From NCBI GenBank assembly GCA_020846515.1, contig JADLDX010000104.1:1-17087 (forward strand): a DNA stretch of 17,087 nucleotides, written 5' to 3'. Below are positions 6,987 to 15,161 of the stretch, piece after piece; position 1 is the stretch's first letter, and each line of letters starts with the position of its first letter. Origin of the DNA: Pirellulaceae bacterium (GTDB taxonomy: Bacteria > Planctomycetota > Planctomycetia > Pirellulales > Pirellulaceae). Under the pieces are notes generated by a model. That model did no database searches. It was not told where the DNA came from and saw only the letters and a program-made list of their open reading frames with translations. A program made the translations under genes and the position numbers.

Positions 6987-9599
6987 TCAGTCCACAAACA
7001 GGAATTCATTGCTGCCCAACAGCACTTGCGCATATTCATGCCAGACCTCTTTGGGTTGGTCCTTTACGAATTGCAAGCCTAACTCAAGCTCTTTGGTCGT
7101 AGGCTCGCGGTTGAACAAGAGTGAATAAGCTCGAACAATTTTGTTTTGGTCTGCTTGTCCTTGTCCATCGACCGCTTCTCGCTCCAAGCGTTCTACCAGG
7201 GCCACGGATTGCTGTTGCATGAAGGGACTGTTGAGGGTGTACAACTGTTGCAGAGGCGTGATGGTTGACGAACGAGATGGACTGTGCGTCAGCGGATCAG
7301 GGAAGTCGTTCAATCGCAAAATGTCGGTCAATTCACGCCGACGCACCGTGCCATAAAGCGTGCGCCGATTGTGCTGACTGTCGCTCAATTCCGACGGCGG
7401 ACCGCCTACCTGCAGGGTCAGTGCATTGGTGGCCATTAACATGGCATCTCGCCACTGCTCGACTTCTAACCGTCTCAGCGGCGCACCAACATAGTTCAGC
7501 TTGTGCGCGTTACTGGACGCGTTAATGGCCGCAGGGCCGCCACTCCCTGAACCGGCCGTGGCCAGCGATTGCTGCCTGTAGGTCGCCGATAGCATCAGTT
7601 GCCGATGGAGCCATTTGGTCGACCAGCCACTGGCGATGAATCGCGAGGCCAAATCGTCCAGCAGGGCTGGATGAGAAGGCGGCATGCCCTGAACCCCAAA
7701 GTCACTGGGGGTATCAACCAAACCAGTGCCAAAGTGAAGTTTCCAAATTCGATTGACGGTTACGCGTGCGATCAATGACTGACTGTCCTCCAGCATGCAC
7801 TCGGCCAACTCCAACCGACCGCTACCGCGTGTAAAGCTTTGCGGCTGTTCCTTGGAAAGAACGGTAACATATCGACGCGGCACCACCTCGCCTAACTTGT
7901 TAGGGTTGCCGCGAATCTCAACGGCAGCATCTTTGGGCGCTGGGTTGTAAACGATGCGGCTGCCATGAGTGCCCTCAGCGGGCTTGACCTCGAGCGTAGC
8001 GTCCAGCGCCCCAGGTACCAGCGGCTGGTCATAACCGGGCATCGCCTTCGTCTCTTGGATCTGTGTGGTCACTTTGGCTATCTGCTCATTCTTCGCAGCC
8101 AAGGCCTTTTCGTTCTCAGCTTTTTTCACCGCGTCTTCAGTGGGGGCTTGAAGCTTCTTGATTTCAGCATTTAGCTTCTTGATCTCAGCTTCCCATTTTT
8201 CGACTTGCTTGTGGGCTTCGTAAATTTTGATCGAATCGACGCCTGGAACTAGTGCCCGATCGGCCATGCGCGTGCTGGCAAACACACCGGCCAGAGCATA
8301 GTAGTCGTGCTGCGTGATCGGATCGAATTTATGATCGTGACACCGCGCGCAGGCGATATTCAAGCCAAAAAAAGTACTGGAGAACGTATGCACGCGTTCT
8401 TCGTATTCGTCGGAAACGATCGTCTTGATAATCTCAACTGGTAACTGCAGTTCTTTCCAGTAGGTCGGGCTGAGCCCGATAAAGCCAAGAGCCGCCAGGT
8501 CGCTGGTTTCCGCATCCGACATCAAGTCAGCCGCCAATTGCAATTTGGCAAAGCGATCGAAGGGCAGGTCCTGGTTGTAGGCCTTCACTACCCAGTCGCG
8601 ATAAAGATAGGAGTTGCCCTGCGATTCCGCCCATGATTCAGCGATGTCACAGTAACGCGCTAGTTCCAACCAGAAGCGTCCCCAGCGTTCACCATAACGC
8701 GGCGACGATAGCCAACGATCGATCTGTTCTTCATACGCTTGCGGTGACGGATCGATTAAAAACTCTTCAACCTCTTCGGGCGAAGGTGGTACTCCCAAGA
8801 GGTCGAACTTGGCTCGTCTGAGCAGTTTCACAGGTTGGGATGTGGGCAGTGGTTCGACCTGATTCTCAAGTTGCGAAGCACGAATGAAACTGTCCACTCG
8901 ATTGAGCGACCATGTACTCGGATCAACCGGCGCAGTTATTTGTGGTGGTAAAGGACGAAAGGCCCAGTGCTGTTTGCCGGCCGCAATATCGATAACACGC
9001 CGCTTAACCTCAGCCACTTCACTGGCTGGAAAGGGTGCGCCCATGCCCACCCATTGTTCGAATATCTCAATCTCGCGGGCGCTTAATTTACCCGAGGGCG
9101 GCATCTCCAAACCAACCTCGTCATATCGAACAGCCTTGATCAACAAACTTTCGTCGATCTTGCCCGCGACGATCGCCGCACCATTATCACCACCGGTAAG
9201 AATCGATTGGCGGTCATCCAATCGCAACCCGCCCTTAAGTTTCTCGGTGTCAGCCGAATGGCATTCGTAACACTTGGCCACAAGCAGTGGGCGTACCTTC
9301 TGCTCAAAGAATTCCAATTGGCTGGGAGTCGGTGTGCCAGTTGCCGGTGCACTAGTTGCCTGGGCAAGTACTCGACTGGGCCCTAACAGGCCTAGGCACA
9401 ACGCGATACCAAGCCAGGCTGCATAGCGCTGCGGATGCGTGACACCCGGAAGATTGCCATGCAAGCGACTAGCAAACCAATGATTGCTATGCGGATGATT
9501 GCGATGCGGATCCATCGAACGTGCGACCACAGGTTGGAGTAATGATCGTCGCGGAACAGGCGGGGGGTAAACCCATTGTACTGTCTGCGTCAGTCCCAT
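6987..9599 (-). CDS. PVC-type cytochrome c with DUF1549 and DUF1553 domains
   Basis: This is a secreted c-type cytochrome family typical of planctomycetes; its reaction is unknown. A hydrophobic segment at 58-80 ending LAQA is the export signal. The PSCyt1 heme domain follows, with CYECH at 110-114 (heme attachment) and LEMPP at 164-168 (likely Met axial ligand). DUF1549 covers about 228-440 and carries a second CxxCH, CARCH at 417-421, within ACARCHDHKFDPI. A charged coiled coil spans about 463-517, and DUF1553 about 585-840. The 870-aa count uses the ATG at 9599, which puts 57 residues before the signal; ATG 9515 or a TTG near residue 46 would give a more normal leader. No start has a good ribosome site. 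It lies downstream of the TolC-type gene on the same strand (90 nt) and upstream of DUF1501. Confidence 0.93.
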   Translation of the reverse strand: MGLTQTVQWVYPPPVPRRSLLQPVVARSMDPHRNHPHSNHWFASRLHGNLPGVTHPQRYAAWLGIALCLGLLGPSRVLAQATSAPATGTPTPSQLEFFEQKVRPLLVAKCYECHSADTEKLKGGLRLDDRQSILTGGDNGAAIVAGKIDESLLIKAVRYDEVGLEMPPSGKLSAREIEIFEQWVGMGAPFPASEVAEVKRRVIDIAAGKQHWAFRPLPPQITAPVDPSTWSLNRVDSFIRASQLENQVEPLPTSQPVKLLRRAKFDLLGVPPSPEEVEEFLIDPSPQAYEEQIDRWLSSPRYGERWGRFWLELARYCDIAESWAESQGNSYLYRDWVVKAYNQDLPFDRFAKLQLAADLMSDAETSDLAALGFIGLSPTYWKELQLPVEIIKTIVSDEYEERVHTFSSTFFGLNIACARCHDHKFDPITQHDYYALAGVFASTRMADRALVPGVDSIKIYEAHKQVEKWEAEIKKLNAEIKKLQAPTEDAVKKAENEKALAAKNEQIAKVTTQIQETKAMPGYDQPLVPGALDATLEVKPAEGTHGSRIVYNPAPKDAAVEIRGNPNKLGEVVPRRYVTVLSKEQPQSFTRGSGRLELAECMLEDSQSLIARVTVNRIWKLHFGTGLVDTPSDFGVQGMPPSHPALLDDLASRFIASGWSTKWLHRQLMLSATYRQQSLATAGSGSGGPAAINASSNAHKLNYVGAPLRRLEVEQWRDAMLMATNALTLQVGGPPSELSDSQHNRRTLYGTVRRRELTDILRLNDFPDPLTHSPSRSSTITPLQQLYTLNSPFMQQQSVALVERLEREAVDGQGQADQNKIVRAYSLLFNREPTTKELELGLQFVKDQPKEVWHEYAQVLLGSNEFLFVD
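9482..9511. repeat. 15-bp tandem duplication in the leader of the DUF1549/1553 gene
   Basis: Two adjacent 15-bp units (9482-9496 and 9497-9511) differ at one base. They encode part of the His/Asn-rich segment NHPHSNH before the signal peptide. The position supports a fast-evolving or untranslated leader rather than a conserved domain. Confidence 0.75.
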
Positions 9600-9689
9600 G
9601 GCTAGTTGGCCGACGGATTAGAACCGCTTAAATATCAGCCGAAGGCAATGTCGGCCAAAGAGTGGGGGATGATTCCGATTCCAGCCGCT
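9600..9689. other. Gap between the TolC-type and cytochrome genes
   Basis: A 6-bp-stem hairpin (CCAGCC and GGCTGG, 9681-9699) overlaps the end of the TolC-type gene. An 8-bp inverted repeat (TTGGCCGA at 9605-9612 and its complement at 9651-9658) follows. Neither has a T-tract, so a terminator is not supported. Read-through from the secretion genes into the cytochrome gene is possible. Confidence 0.35.
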
Positions 9690-11453
9690 TTATGGCTGGG
9701 GTTTAACCGGTTCAGGCAGGTTTCGCGGGGTGGGAGTATCGGCCGGAGGCAGACTGCTGACTTGGATCGATTGTTGGATTGGATCCAGTCCCAAGGCGGC
9801 TTGCATCTGGGCCAACGCGATGAACCATTTGTTTTGAGACTCGATCAGCTTGATCTCGTACTCATTGGCCTTGGATTCCAAGATGTTCAAATAGACCAGG
9901 TCGGTTTTACCTTCGGTAAAAGCAAAGTTGAATCGATCCAGGGTAGTGATCGCACTGCGCAGCGCGGCTTCGGCTTGGATCACTCCGGCGGCAGCCTGAT
10001 CCAGGGCGTTGCGAGCCGCTTGCAGCTCGAAACCGATCTTATCTTGCTGCCAGCGGATCTTCTGCTGCAGTTGGGCCAATTTGAAGTTGGTCGACTGAAT
10101 CTTACCGCGCGCTTTGCGGCGTTGAATGGGCACTTCGCCTTGCACGCCGACTTCCAATTCAAAGCGGCTTTTATCGTTTGCGCTGGAGGCCGGATCGCCA
10201 GCGTCTTGAGAACCTTCGGTGATCAGATCCAATTGCGGCAACAACTGGTTGCGCGCCAGACGCAAATCCCATGTCACCTGCTGCATCTCCAGGCCAATGA
10301 TGCGCAGTTCTGGTCGTTGAGAAAATGCCGCGGCCAGATCGGCCGAATAGTCACCAGGTGGCAAGTTGTCGATTCTCGGAAATCGCTTGGGTAACCATTC
10401 GTCTGCAGGCAGCATGGGCTGGCCGGCTTCATCGCGCAAATAGAGCGAGAGCTTGAAGCCTGATTCACGATACTTTTGTTGCGTCTCGATCACCAGCAAT
10501 CGTCGTTCGGCCACCAGCTGCTCGTTGAGCAGCAGGTCAACGCTCTTGATCTTGCCAGCGTTTAAAAGATCTTCCAATTGCTTGGTGCGTTTCTCAGCCA
10601 ACTCAAGCAGTTCTCGTTGAGCTTCCAGAGCACCACCAATGGCCAACCAACTCCAATAGGCTGCGGCCGCCTCTAAGGCCGTGGTCAACACCAACCGATC
10701 AATTTCCGGTCCAACCACTTGTTGTCTCAGGTTGGCTTGGAACAAAGCGACGCGGGCTGGATCAATCGCGCGACCTTGCAGCAGTGGCTGGACCAAACCA
10801 AGTTTGTATTCACCGCTCTTGTCGGTTTCACGTTCTTTATACCAGGGTTCAAAGTCGCCTCGACCCACGCGATAGCCAGCCGACAGGTAGCCGCCCCACC
10901 ACAACTGACGCGCTAAACCAATCGACTGACGATAGTTACGGTACACACCAGTCGGGTCCGATAGCGAGTAACCTTGCAGCTTATGATCATAGAATCCATT
11001 GGCCGCCAGAATGTCTCCGCCAGCTACGCCGCCTTGCAAGCGAGCCTGTTCGATAACCGGAAACGACCGCGCCACACTGGCGGTCACATCGGCCAGCGTG
11101 AGTTGGGGAGTGTTCAGCAGATCGCCGTCTACATTGACCGGCGGTGCAGGGCTGACCACAGCACCCGGCTGCGGCGCAGCCGGCGCGTTCGTCCCCGACG
11201 CATTAGGCTGCTGAGCATTAGGCTGCTGTGCATTAGGCACCTGTGCATTAGGTTGCTGCGTGTTAGGCAACTGTGCACTAGTCAATGCAGGATTGGGCAA
11301 CCGCGCGAGGCGAAACGGCAGGTTGGGTGGCTGCGCGGTGGGCTGTTGTGTTTGGATAGCCGACTTTATGGGCGGTGCTGAGAATTGTCCCAGGCACTCC
11401 AGGGGCGACAATCCGGTGCCGAATGACGTTAGACAAACTAGTGCGAGTCTCAT
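9690..11453 (-). CDS. TolC-family outer membrane efflux/secretion channel
   Basis: This is the outer-membrane partner of the ABC-HlyD exporter encoded just upstream. The frame opens at 11639, but the ATG at 11453 (587 aa) is chosen: it lies 35 nt after the HlyD stop and begins a good signal peptide, MRLALVCLTSFGTGLSPL. After a Pro/Asn/Gln-rich low-complexity segment (coded at about 11161-11350) comes the outer-membrane efflux protein domain. Its two halves have long Leu/Ala/Gln helices typical of the TolC tunnel, such as ELLELAEKRTKQLEDLLNAG and, later, a region starting AARNALDQAAAGVIQAEAAL. The end is Pro-rich and probably periplasmic. The gene is tightly linked to the HlyD gene. The channel call is firm; the cargo is not known. 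Confidence 0.9.
   Translation of the reverse strand: MRLALVCLTSFGTGLSPLECLGQFSAPPIKSAIQTQQPTAQPPNLPFRLARLPNPALTSAQLPNTQQPNAQVPNAQQPNAQQPNASGTNAPAAPQPGAVVSPAPPVNVDGDLLNTPQLTLADVTASVARSFPVIEQARLQGGVAGGDILAANGFYDHKLQGYSLSDPTGVYRNYRQSIGLARQLWWGGYLSAGYRVGRGDFEPWYKERETDKSGEYKLGLVQPLLQGRAIDPARVALFQANLRQQVVGPEIDRLVLTTALEAAAAYWSWLAIGGALEAQRELLELAEKRTKQLEDLLNAGKIKSVDLLLNEQLVAERRLLVIETQQKYRESGFKLSLYLRDEAGQPMLPADEWLPKRFPRIDNLPPGDYSADLAAAFSQRPELRIIGLEMQQVTWDLRLARNQLLPQLDLITEGSQDAGDPASSANDKSRFELEVGVQGEVPIQRRKARGKIQSTNFKLAQLQQKIRWQQDKIGFELQAARNALDQAAAGVIQAEAALRSAITTLDRFNFAFTEGKTDLVYLNILESKANEYEIKLIESQNKWFIALAQMQAALGLDPIQQSIQVSSLPPADTPTPRNLPEPVKPQP
11201..11275. repeat. 15-bp tandem repeat coding for NAQQP-type units
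   Basis: Five consecutive 15-bp units begin at 11201, 11216, 11231, 11246 and 11261. The unit resembles CATTAGGCTGCTGTG on the plus strand and encodes pentapeptides such as NAQQP, NAQVP and NTQQP. Weaker units continue to about 11305. Unit length is a multiple of three, so copy-number change by slippage would keep the frame. It lies just after the signal peptide of the TolC-type protein. Confidence 0.88.
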
Positions 11454-11488
11454 GCGGAACAGTTGTTTCAAACCGCTCCGCCGTTGGC

Positions 11489-12892
11489 TCAGGACTTGGG
11501 CAGCTTGATTTTGCTCTTGCCCTCGAAGCTCTTGTCGTGGGTGCCCTTGTTTGGTTCCTGGTCGGAAATGACAGGCGGGAATCCGTTCAGCTGCCGCCAT
11601 ATCTCGTAACCCAATGAGACCTGTCTGAGTAATATCCAACCGCTAGTACGCACGCCTTGCCTTAGATATCGGTTATCCGGCCAAGCGGGCTCCTCTGGAT
11701 CCGGCACAACCAGAACAGAAAAATCCCCACGTGTATCGTCCGTAGGACTGAGGGCGGCAATTTGGCCTCCGAAGGTTCCGACCGCGACCGACGGCCAGCC
11801 TACGAATTGAACGGCTGGCCAACCTTGAAATTGTAGGCGGACTTTATCGCCTACTTGGACTAGTGGCATATCCCGGCCGGGCACACTAAGGGTGACCGCT
11901 AACTCAGTGACTTTCGGAACGACGACAAATAGCGAGTCCCCTTTTTTAACGGTATTGGCACCTTCGATGCTGTACATAGTCTGCAGTATGCCATCTACCG
12001 GCGAGGTGATTTTCAATCGCCCAAGTTCACCTTCTTTAATCTTTAGGTCAGTGAGCTCTTTCTCGACCATGGCTAGCTTCTGCTTTTCCTCTTGAGCCTT
12101 GGCTTCGGTCTGAGCATTTTTGATTTGCACGTCTTGCCGTTTGCTTGCCAAGTCATCTTCTTTGGCATTCAGGGTGCTGATGAACTCGCCTACCTGGGCT
12201 TGCCCTTTTTGCAGCTTGTTCTGAGCGGCCACCAAGCCGTTGCGCTTTTCCATCATCTCCAGTTCTGAAATCAGGCCCTTCGGATATAGGGCATCCGCTT
12301 GATTTTTTTCATAAATCTTCTGCTGCAGATCGGCCTTGATGACCTCCAGTTCGTCCATCTGTTGTTTGTGCTTTTGCCGCGCAGCTTCAACTTCATTTTC
12401 CGCGGCCAAGACCAGGTTGGTACCCACAGATGCCTGCAAGCTGATGTTCTGCTCGGCCAGTTTCAGTTCATTGATATGGGCCTCGCGCTTGAGTTCGTAC
12501 TGCTGGATCTGTGCTCTCAGTTGTCCGACTTGCTCTGGTGCAAACGGTTCGACCTCCAGAATGACTTGCCCCTCTTTGACCTCACTGCCTTCGCGCAGAT
12601 CGGAGCCTACACTTTTGATCACCCCGTCTTGTTGAGCGCCCACGGTTTGGGGGCGTTCTTGCGGATTGAGGGCTATCACCGCACCGTTGCCTCGGGCCGT
12701 TTGTTGCCAAGGCAAAAAGAACATGGCCACCAAAGAAATAGCCAACAACGCGAAGGTGAACTTGCCGATCAGGCGCACGATCCAACTTGTGCGTACCAAG
12801 TGGATGGCCGGCAGCAGTTCACCCAACTCCTGCGCAGGCCGCAGACCGTGCAGCGATTTCTGTAGCGTTTGAGTCGGTAAGGGCTTATCCAT
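11489..12892 (-). CDS. HlyD-family periplasmic adaptor (membrane fusion protein)
   Basis: This protein links the inner-membrane ABC exporter to the TolC-type channel. The frame is open from 12979, but the ATG at 12892 (467 aa) is chosen because a GGAGAG ribosome site lies 8 nt upstream. This ATG overlaps the TAA of the ABC gene by 8 nt, which suggests translational coupling. From that start, one membrane segment spans about 37-61. The first half of the lipoyl domain is at about 78-114, with DGVIKSVG and EGSEVKEGQVILEVEP. A long charged coiled-coil hairpin covers about 118-290. The second lipoyl half is ITSPVDGILQTMYSIEGANT (295-314), then a beta-barrel to about 425 and a polar tail ending KSKIKLPKS. 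Length and domain order are those of type I secretion adaptors. Confidence 0.93.
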   Translation of the reverse strand: MDKPLPTQTLQKSLHGLRPAQELGELLPAIHLVRTSWIVRLIGKFTFALLAISLVAMFFLPWQQTARGNGAVIALNPQERPQTVGAQQDGVIKSVGSDLREGSEVKEGQVILEVEPFAPEQVGQLRAQIQQYELKREAHINELKLAEQNISLQASVGTNLVLAAENEVEAARQKHKQQMDELEVIKADLQQKIYEKNQADALYPKGLISELEMMEKRNGLVAAQNKLQKGQAQVGEFISTLNAKEDDLASKRQDVQIKNAQTEAKAQEEKQKLAMVEKELTDLKIKEGELGRLKITSPVDGILQTMYSIEGANTVKKGDSLFVVVPKVTELAVTLSVPGRDMPLVQVGDKVRLQFQGWPAVQFVGWPSVAVGTFGGQIAALSPTDDTRGDFSVLVVPDPEEPAWPDNRYLRQGVRTSGWILLRQVSLGYEIWRQLNGFPPVISDQEPNKGTHDKSFEGKSKIKLPKS

Positions 12893-15161
12893 GAGAATGG
12901 CTCTCCAAATCTTGAGCGTAAGCAGTGGTCTGCAAGCATACCAATGTTTGGTTACAGCCTCCGGCGATTCGAGGGTCATGCGTGGTGATGATAATCGTCG
13001 TCAAATCTTGGCTTTGACGAAGGTGATCCCATAACTCATAACGCTGATCTGGATCCAACAAGTCCAGTATACCGTCGATCAGTAGAACACTGGGCACCGA
13101 CGCCAAGGCTCGTGCCAAGGTCAACCTGACTGTTTGCGAGTAAGTCAACGGAAAGCCGCCGGTTTGCAATAGTGAATCAATGCCCGCTGGCAATCGCAGC
13201 ACCTCTTCCCACAGGCCTACACGTTCCAAGGCTTGACGAATATCGGCCACCGACAACCAACCACGTCCCAATCTCACGTTCTCAAGCAGCGAACCACAAA
13301 AAATTTCCGGCTGTCGCGCCAGTGAAATCAAATGGCCATCGGCCACGCGCGAGGCTTCTTTTGAATCAAAACCAGCAATCTCCGCAAAACCATGGGTGGG
13401 TTCATACAACCCCGAAAGGATCTCAAGCAACCGACTCTTGCCACTGCCGCTGGGGCCAGTGATCGCCACGCGACTGCCCGGCTCAATTGTCATGATCGCC
13501 GCGGGGTCCTGGTGGGCAAATTGAATCGGCAGGTTTTGCCAACGCACTCGAATGGGTATGCCATCGGCGTTCATATCCAAAGCCGGTGTGTCATAGGGCA
13601 GGTCCAACATGTGACCCACTTTATCCACCGCCGCGCAAAGATCGTAAAACGACTCAAGCGACTTACCAATCTTTGCAAACGCCCCGACAATCGCAGTCAC
13701 GACCAACTCGCTGGCCACCAGTTGTCCCAAGGTCAATTCGCCACGAATAACCAACCAACCACCCACGCCCAATAATGCCGTAGACGCGACGGCCAACAGA
13801 ATTAAAGCAAAGGCCGACTGTCTCACCAACACTCGAAAGTGATCCTGACGGCCCATCAAATAGCGCACCGTCAGTCGATTGGCGCGCTCGACCGCATAGC
13901 CCGATCCGCCATGCAAGCGAAATGCCGTCGGCGATGAGATCACATCCTGTAGCCACTGCCCCATTTCGTACTTAATCCGCGACTCATTAATTGCCGAGCG
14001 GATGCCACCGCGGCCCAACAAGTACGTGAACACGGTCATCATGACCAACAGAATGATATCGAAACCCAACAAGAATGGGTGGTAGAAAGCCAGCAGCACT
14101 AAACCGGTGGTCGTTTGCAGCACAATCGAAATGCCGTCCAGAATCAGGCTAGCCGATGCCTTCTGAATGGTCATGATGTCGAAGTAACGATTGGCCAGTT
14201 CAGCAGGATGTTCACTTTCCAGGACCGTTCGATTGGCCATCGGAAAACGATGCGCCAAGTCGCCGACAATGCGCACATACAATCGACGTTGTAGAACTTC
14301 GACGATGATAACTTGCAGCAGTTTCAGCAGGCCAGCGAAGGCCAAGAACCCAAACAGCAAAAACGTCAGCACGAACAGCGGCTGTAGATAAGTACCCCAA
14401 GCCACCGTGTTGACCAGCGACTCGACGGCCAAAGGTGTCGCGAGATTGAGCACACCACCAATCAGGGCGAACAGTATCAGCGTCCAAATATCGCGCAGTT
14501 CCATCCGCAGCATGCGCCACAGACGCATCAATGGACGCAGGTGCCCCGCATGTCCTTCGCCACCGTGACCTGGTTGATGGACACCGGGGCGAATGTTGCC
14601 GTGACCTTGGCCAACATCGTGGCCAGATTGGCCGGGGACATGACCTCGATGGTCGGCCACCGACGATAGACCATGTCCTAAAGTCACCCCCGGACGTGAG
14701 GAAATGCCCGCCGTCGTACCCTGCGCCAGCAATGCCCCGATCAACGGCTGACCTTGCCAGTATTTCTTTAAGTGAGCCAAGGACAGCTGCAGCGGCGTGA
14801 ACTCCAATGCACCTCCGCTGGTGGCGGGAATCATGCTGGTCGCTTCCAACCGCCAAGCCACTTTGGACTTCAGCAGCAACCAACCCTGATTCTCCAGTTG
14901 CAACAACACCGGAAAACCATCGGCCACCAGCGTCCAGGCATCCCGCGGCGTCAACTCGGTAGCGGCGAGACGCATTTCCAACTGGCGACCAGCCAGCGAC
15001 AGCATCCCCAACTCGGTTGACACCCCAGGTTCTGTCGAATCTTCTAAAGCACGCAAAACCTGGTTGACGTCCGCGGCTTCCAGCGGAATATGCAAGCATT
15101 CACCCAGCCGCTGCAAGACAGCGGCCAGTTGTCCAGTCTGTTTCATCCAACTCGGAATCAT
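12885..15161 (-). CDS. Type I secretion ABC exporter with degenerate nucleotide-binding domain
   Basis: This 758-aa inner-membrane exporter heads the ABC-HlyD-TolC set. Residues 1-150 look like a divergent C39-peptidase-like domain without the catalytic Cys/His pair, as in LapB/HlyB-type exporters (inference). A His/Gly-rich linker follows (about 156-208). The transmembrane domain spans about 220-500 with TM-like stretches near 225-245, 260-285, 340-380 and 450-495. In the ATPase domain Walker A is intact (GPSGSGKS, 569-576), as are Q617 in ARQPEIF and H728 in ITTHDPR. The signature is LTYSQ (672-676) in place of LSGGQ, and Walker B reads SVLLIDG (691-697), so Gly697 replaces the catalytic Glu. 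The frame is continuous on both sides, so these are substitutions, not a frameshift. ATP turnover may be slow or absent. An in-frame ATG at 15146 is an alternative start. Confidence 0.9.
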   Translation of the reverse strand: MIPSWMKQTGQLAAVLQRLGECLHIPLEAADVNQVLRALEDSTEPGVSTELGMLSLAGRQLEMRLAATELTPRDAWTLVADGFPVLLQLENQGWLLLKSKVAWRLEATSMIPATSGGALEFTPLQLSLAHLKKYWQGQPLIGALLAQGTTAGISSRPGVTLGHGLSSVADHRGHVPGQSGHDVGQGHGNIRPGVHQPGHGGEGHAGHLRPLMRLWRMLRMELRDIWTLILFALIGGVLNLATPLAVESLVNTVAWGTYLQPLFVLTFLLFGFLAFAGLLKLLQVIIVEVLQRRLYVRIVGDLAHRFPMANRTVLESEHPAELANRYFDIMTIQKASASLILDGISIVLQTTTGLVLLAFYHPFLLGFDIILLVMMTVFTYLLGRGGIRSAINESRIKYEMGQWLQDVISSPTAFRLHGGSGYAVERANRLTVRYLMGRQDHFRVLVRQSAFALILLAVASTALLGVGGWLVIRGELTLGQLVASELVVTAIVGAFAKIGKSLESFYDLCAAVDKVGHMLDLPYDTPALDMNADGIPIRVRWQNLPIQFAHQDPAAIMTIEPGSRVAITGPSGSGKSRLLEILSGLYEPTHGFAEIAGFDSKEASRVADGHLISLARQPEIFCGSLLENVRLGRGWLSVADIRQALERVGLWEEVLRLPAGIDSLLQTGGFPLTYSQTVRLTLARALASVPSVLLIDGILDLLDPDQRYELWDHLRQSQDLTTIIITTHDPRIAGGCNQTLVCLQTTAYAQDLESHSHG
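12901..12906 (-). promoter_or_regulatory. Ribosome binding site deciding the HlyD start
   Basis: GGAGAG on the minus strand lies 8 nt before the ATG at 12892. It is one of the few good Shine-Dalgarno sequences here and favours this start over the upstream one at 12979. Confidence 0.65.

Noticed and set aside
9606..10394. Plus-strand 262-codon frame
   Set aside because: Antisense to the TolC-type gene, whose helices are well supported.
12299..12865. Plus-strand 188-codon frame
   Set aside because: Antisense to the HlyD coiled coil; Leu/Phe richness is the usual mirror of a Glu/Lys-rich helix.
13021..13150. Frameshift as the cause of the odd Walker B and signature
   Set aside because: The frame stays open and matches ABC-type sequence before, between and after both motifs (ARAL, the LLDPDQ D-loop, ITTHDPR), so point substitutions explain it better.
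14212..15099. Minus-strand 295-codon frame inside the ABC exporter gene
   Set aside because: It lies on the same strand as the exporter but in another frame. It is Arg/Ser/Gly-rich with no motif, while the exporter frame is clearly real.
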